From Apostichopus japonicus (taxonomy: Eukaryota; Echinodermata; Holothuroidea; Aspidochirotida; Stichopodidae), in contig NC_092567.1 of the NCBI RefSeq assembly GCF_037975245.1, positions 18,234,876-18,298,875 on the forward strand: DNA of 64,000 nt, read 5' to 3'. Below are positions 59,859 through 64,000 of the stretch, piece by piece. The notes beneath the pieces were generated by a model. It worked only from the letters and a program-made list of their open reading frames with translations. It was not told where the DNA came from and ran no database searches. The stretch's first letter is position 1, and every line of letters starts with the position of its first letter. The translations under genes and the position numbers were made by a program.

Positions 59859-59915
59859 GTTACCATGGCACTTGTCATCCCGACAGCTTTGTTTGTTACG
59901 ACGGAACTGTAGAAA
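59859..59915 (+). pseudogene. Second, truncated LDLa exon copy
   Basis: tatttcag| followed by gcacttgtcatcccgacagc and tttgtttgttacgacggaac repeats the first third of the LDLa exon 330 bp upstream, then ends at a stop. Confidence 0.6.
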
Positions 59916-60424
59916 ACTGACCACTATGTTTTTGCTTTGTCTGACTTAATTTGGAGTGGGCAAGGACACAACAGTAACAACTATTCCTACATGGTCTCAC
60001 TATCTGTTGTTTCATAATGGACACCTGACGGCCGTCACTGTTTCAAACTGATGATCCCCACGGTCATTTGGCATACACCGCCAATGTGAATAGGTTCCAG
60101 TCGGTGATAATCCAATAGTTGTCGTCATGGTACGACCAAAACATATAATACATTTACTGGTTATTATCTGTATTACATTTTTCAACCAGCATATGTGATG
60201 CAGAACCGCCGTATGTGTAGAATGGTCGATGGATGGCTAGTGTTGTATTTGTATCCAATATCATGTATACTATATTCATTGACTAAACAGTATAATACCA
60301 ATTCATGCACATGGAATACATGTATTAAACTCTAACATGTAGCTTTCCAAGTATCGACATCGTTTTATACTGGTTGACAATCCTCCTTGTACAATACACT
60401 TTCCGTATTCAAAATACCGAATAG

Positions 60425-60770
60425 TGTACCGTAACTGTGACATCATTAACGTACTACAACTTTCCGTACCTAAATTATCCATCCTCCTATTCAAGCAACG
60501 CTCGAATGGAACTTGTTTTCTCAAATTTCGAAGATGCAAGACTCTTGCTCAGTTTCGATTTTATCAAAACTGAGCGTGGCTATGATGATATCTTTGTTGG
60601 CAATGGGACCGTAGCGGAGGAGCAACCTCTCTTAACCTGGTCAGGAGGACCACCTTACAAATGAGTTGAAGTTTTTGTCAACTGGAAATTCTTTGTAGTG
60701 TATATTCGAAGTAGATGTTAATATTTCTGACCAAGGTTTCTCTGCTCTCGTGGAAGTTGTCAATCTTACA
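60425..60770 (+). pseudogene. CUB-domain pseudoexon
   Basis: LNYPSSYSSNARMELVFS, LLLSFDFIKTERGYDDIFVG and LLTWSGGPPYK followed by TGA; after the stop FEVDVNISDQGFSA continues the CUB C-terminus in another frame. It lies downstream of the LDLa pseudoexons on the same strand, so all may be remnants of one CUB/LDLa gene. Paralogue at 30056-30352. Confidence 0.75.
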
Positions 60771-63700
60771 CAAAGTTGTATTTAAAATTCTTATTTACTT
60801 TTTTTTATGTTTGAATAACAATGATCGAAAGCTTTCTAAGTGTTGAATATCACCATATTTCTTGTTGTCCAATTTTAATAAAATACTATGATGTTCCTTT
60901 TTGGTAACGCTTTGATATAACTGATTGCTAAGGATCTCCATTCAATATTACCTTGATCGAAAGGCAATTTTAAATATGGCTTGTGTATTGAAAACTTAAA
61001 TTTGGGAACTTAAGTTCAGCATACCGAATGCTGTTTCTGGATAGCATTTAAAACTTTCTGTATAGGAGTTATGGGTGTCAAAACAACTAACACACCTGCA
61101 CAGACAAATTGCGTCGTCATAAACATGTATTCGATCTAAAAAAATTAAATGATAACTAACTTTGATCATAGGCCTATAGTGATCGGTAGGCTCCTTGGTT
61201 AGCAGATAAACAGCTCTGTGTATCGCAACGCATTTTATTGTTGTAATGTATATAAACTATTAAAAACTTTGATCATGTTGATTAGCCAATGAATAGATCT
61301 ATGTACCATGATGCTTGTCAAGATCGCTCACCTATACCTTTACAATGAACATGCGGAGTATTTATTCCCTTTCACTGGGACTCGTGATACTCACCTGACC
61401 GTATGACCATAGGATTAATGGGAGTGAAGACTTGCGCACAAAGAAATGTCTGATGCCGGTAATCTGACCTAGTTTCGAATGAGGTGTAACAGAAATGTTA
61501 GACACCACCACCGATCCCAGAAAATACACACACAGCTTGCTACCGTCGGTAATTAGACACTAGGTTTACAGTCAATACATACAGTTACGGCCAATACACA
61601 CAACACAGCTGTACATAGCAGCGATGGACATCTCATGTCTAGATAAAAGATAACAGGTTTAGGCTGAAATGTAAGTTAATTAGGCTAAGCCTATCCATGC
61701 AATGATATAGGTATAGTCTAGCCCTAGTCACGTGTAAGTTGTATCCACATGAGAAATGTAAAAAGGAAACACCTCATAACTAGGTCACAGCAATTGCATT
61801 CCTTACACTCCTAGCAATATGAAACAGACATGAATATGAATTGTTGGATTATTACATCTCATGCTGTTCTTATACTACGATTATAAGTAGGTTTTGTAGC
61901 ACTGTAAGTTAGGCAGATTATATTTCCATTTTAGGCACAACAGATCATGACATTGGTGTAAATCTCAATAAACTGAACTGCCCCTAGCAGGGACTACTTA
62001 TGACATCGATTTTCTGAACATTCAAAAAAGGACATATTTAAAGTTTTCACTGGAGATGCCACTGCCCTATCATACATCTCTTCAAAGAGGAATTTTTAAA
62101 ACAGCATATAGATATAAACTGGTAAGTATTTAAACATGGTACAAAACTCAACTAAAGACCTTTGGATTTAATTTTGTTTCACTTTTAACATATTTTCTAA
62201 CAAATGTGACCAGCTTCTGTTAGATGCAGATATAAATAACTCTTTTTTACTGTTATGTGTCATCTTGTGTTGGCATAAAATAGAAGATTGGTCCCAAGAG
62301 GAGCTAAAAGCAATGACAGAGTACAGTACCCGAAACACAACCTTGAGCCTTCCAATACCATTGCAAACTACCTGAAAAAAACTGCTGGCTGCAGTTTACT
62401 TAACCCTGGGATGGTAAGCACTGTTCAATGTTATGCAACTGAATACTGTCAAGTAGAATTAAAATAACTCCATACTGATATGCTTAACTACAAAACTGTA
62501 TACCCTGGGCTGACCCTCTGCTTTTGGAAAGGATCGGAAACGATTAGAGAAATCATTTTTCAATACCAGACAATTCCCGCAACCCGACATGATTAATTAT
62601 GAACAGTGTCATACACATAAAATGTCCATAACTCTTCACTCATTTTTTTTTTTACCAAGATTTAAAAGTTAACACGTCTTGAGAATGTTTGCGTCCTCTC
62701 AGAAAACCTTGCATCCCTACAGACCTCCATGAAAACATGCACTTTAAAGTACCTCTACAGGAACGCACAATACTTAGTTATAATGACCCCAGACAATCAT
62801 TGGCTTTTGCACACACAAAAAATGATGAAAGCTTTAACTACTACACAACAACAAAATTACTGTCAAGTTTGCCGTAGACTGAAAACCATATAGATGCAAG
62901 AATGCTTGCAGACACTGATATGGGCTACTAGCCAAGCAAATCACACGAAATTTTGAGACCGCAATTGACTATTATTAGCATGAAAATCTTTGTAATGGAA
63001 TTGTTGTTTTACAAAGTACTTGCGTTGAATTTTATGATTTATTTGTTTTCGATCAAATTCAATCATCTGTGCAAAGGATTGGAATTTTGGTCCTTTCGGG
63101 TGTGGTTGTGGTTTTTGAAAAGAAAGATATTCATTCAAAACATTGTTATGTTTCTCATAGGTCTAGCTGTGAGTGGGTGTACTTGAGGTTTGTTTACCCC
63201 AAAATGTAGGAGGAAGCAATTTGAAGGTTTTGCGTCCCTGGCTAAAAATGAGACTACTCACTAGGCTGATAGACCTGGCCTGCGTAGCCAAACGTTACGG
63301 TAATCAATTATTATATTGAAGTATTACTTACGTACCGCTCTCGCTCAAGGCGCTCCATTTTAAAACTCCCAAGTGTGTAGAAATCGCAAGACGTACGTAA
63401 CTATAACAGAAATAATAGTCCCTGGGCAGATATTCAGTAACTTTAGTACACATTGCACAACCAAACAATCCTTCGGACAACCAAATATGACGCAATGTTG
63501 TCCAAAGGACAACCTTAAAATTTTCTTTTAGACGAGCCCTGGCTATGAGAGAACCTACAGCTCCACACAAGTTGAGCAACGAAAACAGTGTTTGGTACAA
63601 CAAAGAAATGCTTCATTTTGCCTTATATTATTCATGCCATCATGTTAAAAGTTCGAGAGCTCTTATCTGTACGCTAGTTCTTTAATCATATTTTGTATTC

Positions 63701-64000
63701 GACATTATGTGAGCCTTGTGAGGATATAACATAATGTTGAAGCAAGTTTGTCCAATATGAATTTGGCCTTAATAATGGTTTCAGGTCCTGTTACGATTTT
63801 CCATGCCTATAAGCAAATACCACCGAGTCACCCGTTTTTTCCCAAAGAGATTGAATCTCTACCTAATATCTAATAATAGCCATAGCGAACTCGCCCCTAC
63901 ACAAATTCATGATGATACACACAGCGTACTATTTCAGTGGTCAAGCCAAATTTGCCTTCACACAGGAAAGTAGTGCCAGCCATTAGATCACTTGAGTTTA
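60771..64000. other. Mostly unassigned DNA to the window end
   Basis: Apart from the inverted repeat at 61424-61636 I recognise no element. A segment 62284-62415 (EDWSQEELKAM-like, then NTIANYLKKTAGCSLLNPGM in another frame, before |gtaagc) has weak coding character and one frameshift. Other open frames here lack splice or domain support. Confidence 0.3.
61424..61636. repeat. Dispersed repeat, copy 2 (inverted)
   Basis: Inverse of 46332-46550, including the phrases gccggtaatctgacc and cagcgatggacatctc. Confidence 0.7.

Noticed and set aside
63328-63603. 91-codon minus-strand frame near the window end
   Set aside because: No recognisable domain, signal or splice context.

Overview
Eukaryotic genomic DNA, most likely from a marine invertebrate deuterostome; an echinoderm such as a sea cucumber fits best. 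The indications are intron-rich genes with phase-1 modular exons, abundant (TA)n and (CAT)n microsatellites, and remains of Penelope-like, LINE, Ty3/gypsy-like and MITE-type elements. The organism call is an inference from gene and repeat content. I see no bacterial operon, CRISPR array or rRNA.

The core of the window is a plus-strand tandem cluster of three related genes that I assembled exon by exon from splice sites and matching phases. Gene A (3' end only, 1295-2913), gene B (8054-15952, six coding exons, 363 aa) and gene C (26612-43112, eleven coding exons, 687 aa) share a block Ig1-like, Ig2-like, EGF1, EGF2, EGF3. Its order and cysteine pattern match the N-terminal ectodomain of Tie receptor tyrosine kinases. 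All three stop inside EGF3, so B and C predict secreted proteins with no third Ig domain, fibronectin repeats, membrane segment or kinase. Gene C also carries, after its signal peptide, five exons that look like a six-bladed beta-propeller plus a Cys-rich module; gene B lacks these. The 3' parts of A and B, including introns and downstream DNA, are a recent duplication (about 525-4640 and 13669-17940).

Between B and C lies gene D (coding exons 21386-22895), with an unrecognised, probably conserved domain; a MITE-like repeat sits in its first coding intron and an inverted copy lies downstream. Gene C introns hold HHR-like hairpins, LINE ORF1 remnants on both strands, a 15-bp minisatellite, an antisense CUB pseudoexon and a nested MITE.

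Downstream of gene C (43-64 kb) I see mostly mobile DNA: a Ty3/gypsy-like integrase remnant, several small TIR elements, a roughly 5-kb element (48.7-53.65 kb) bounded by arrays of TTAGTCGG/CCGACTAA and containing a large palindrome, an L1/Tx1-like endonuclease joined to a CR1/L2-like RT tail, and a decayed LDLa-CUB gene remnant. Stretches where I recognise nothing are listed as such.
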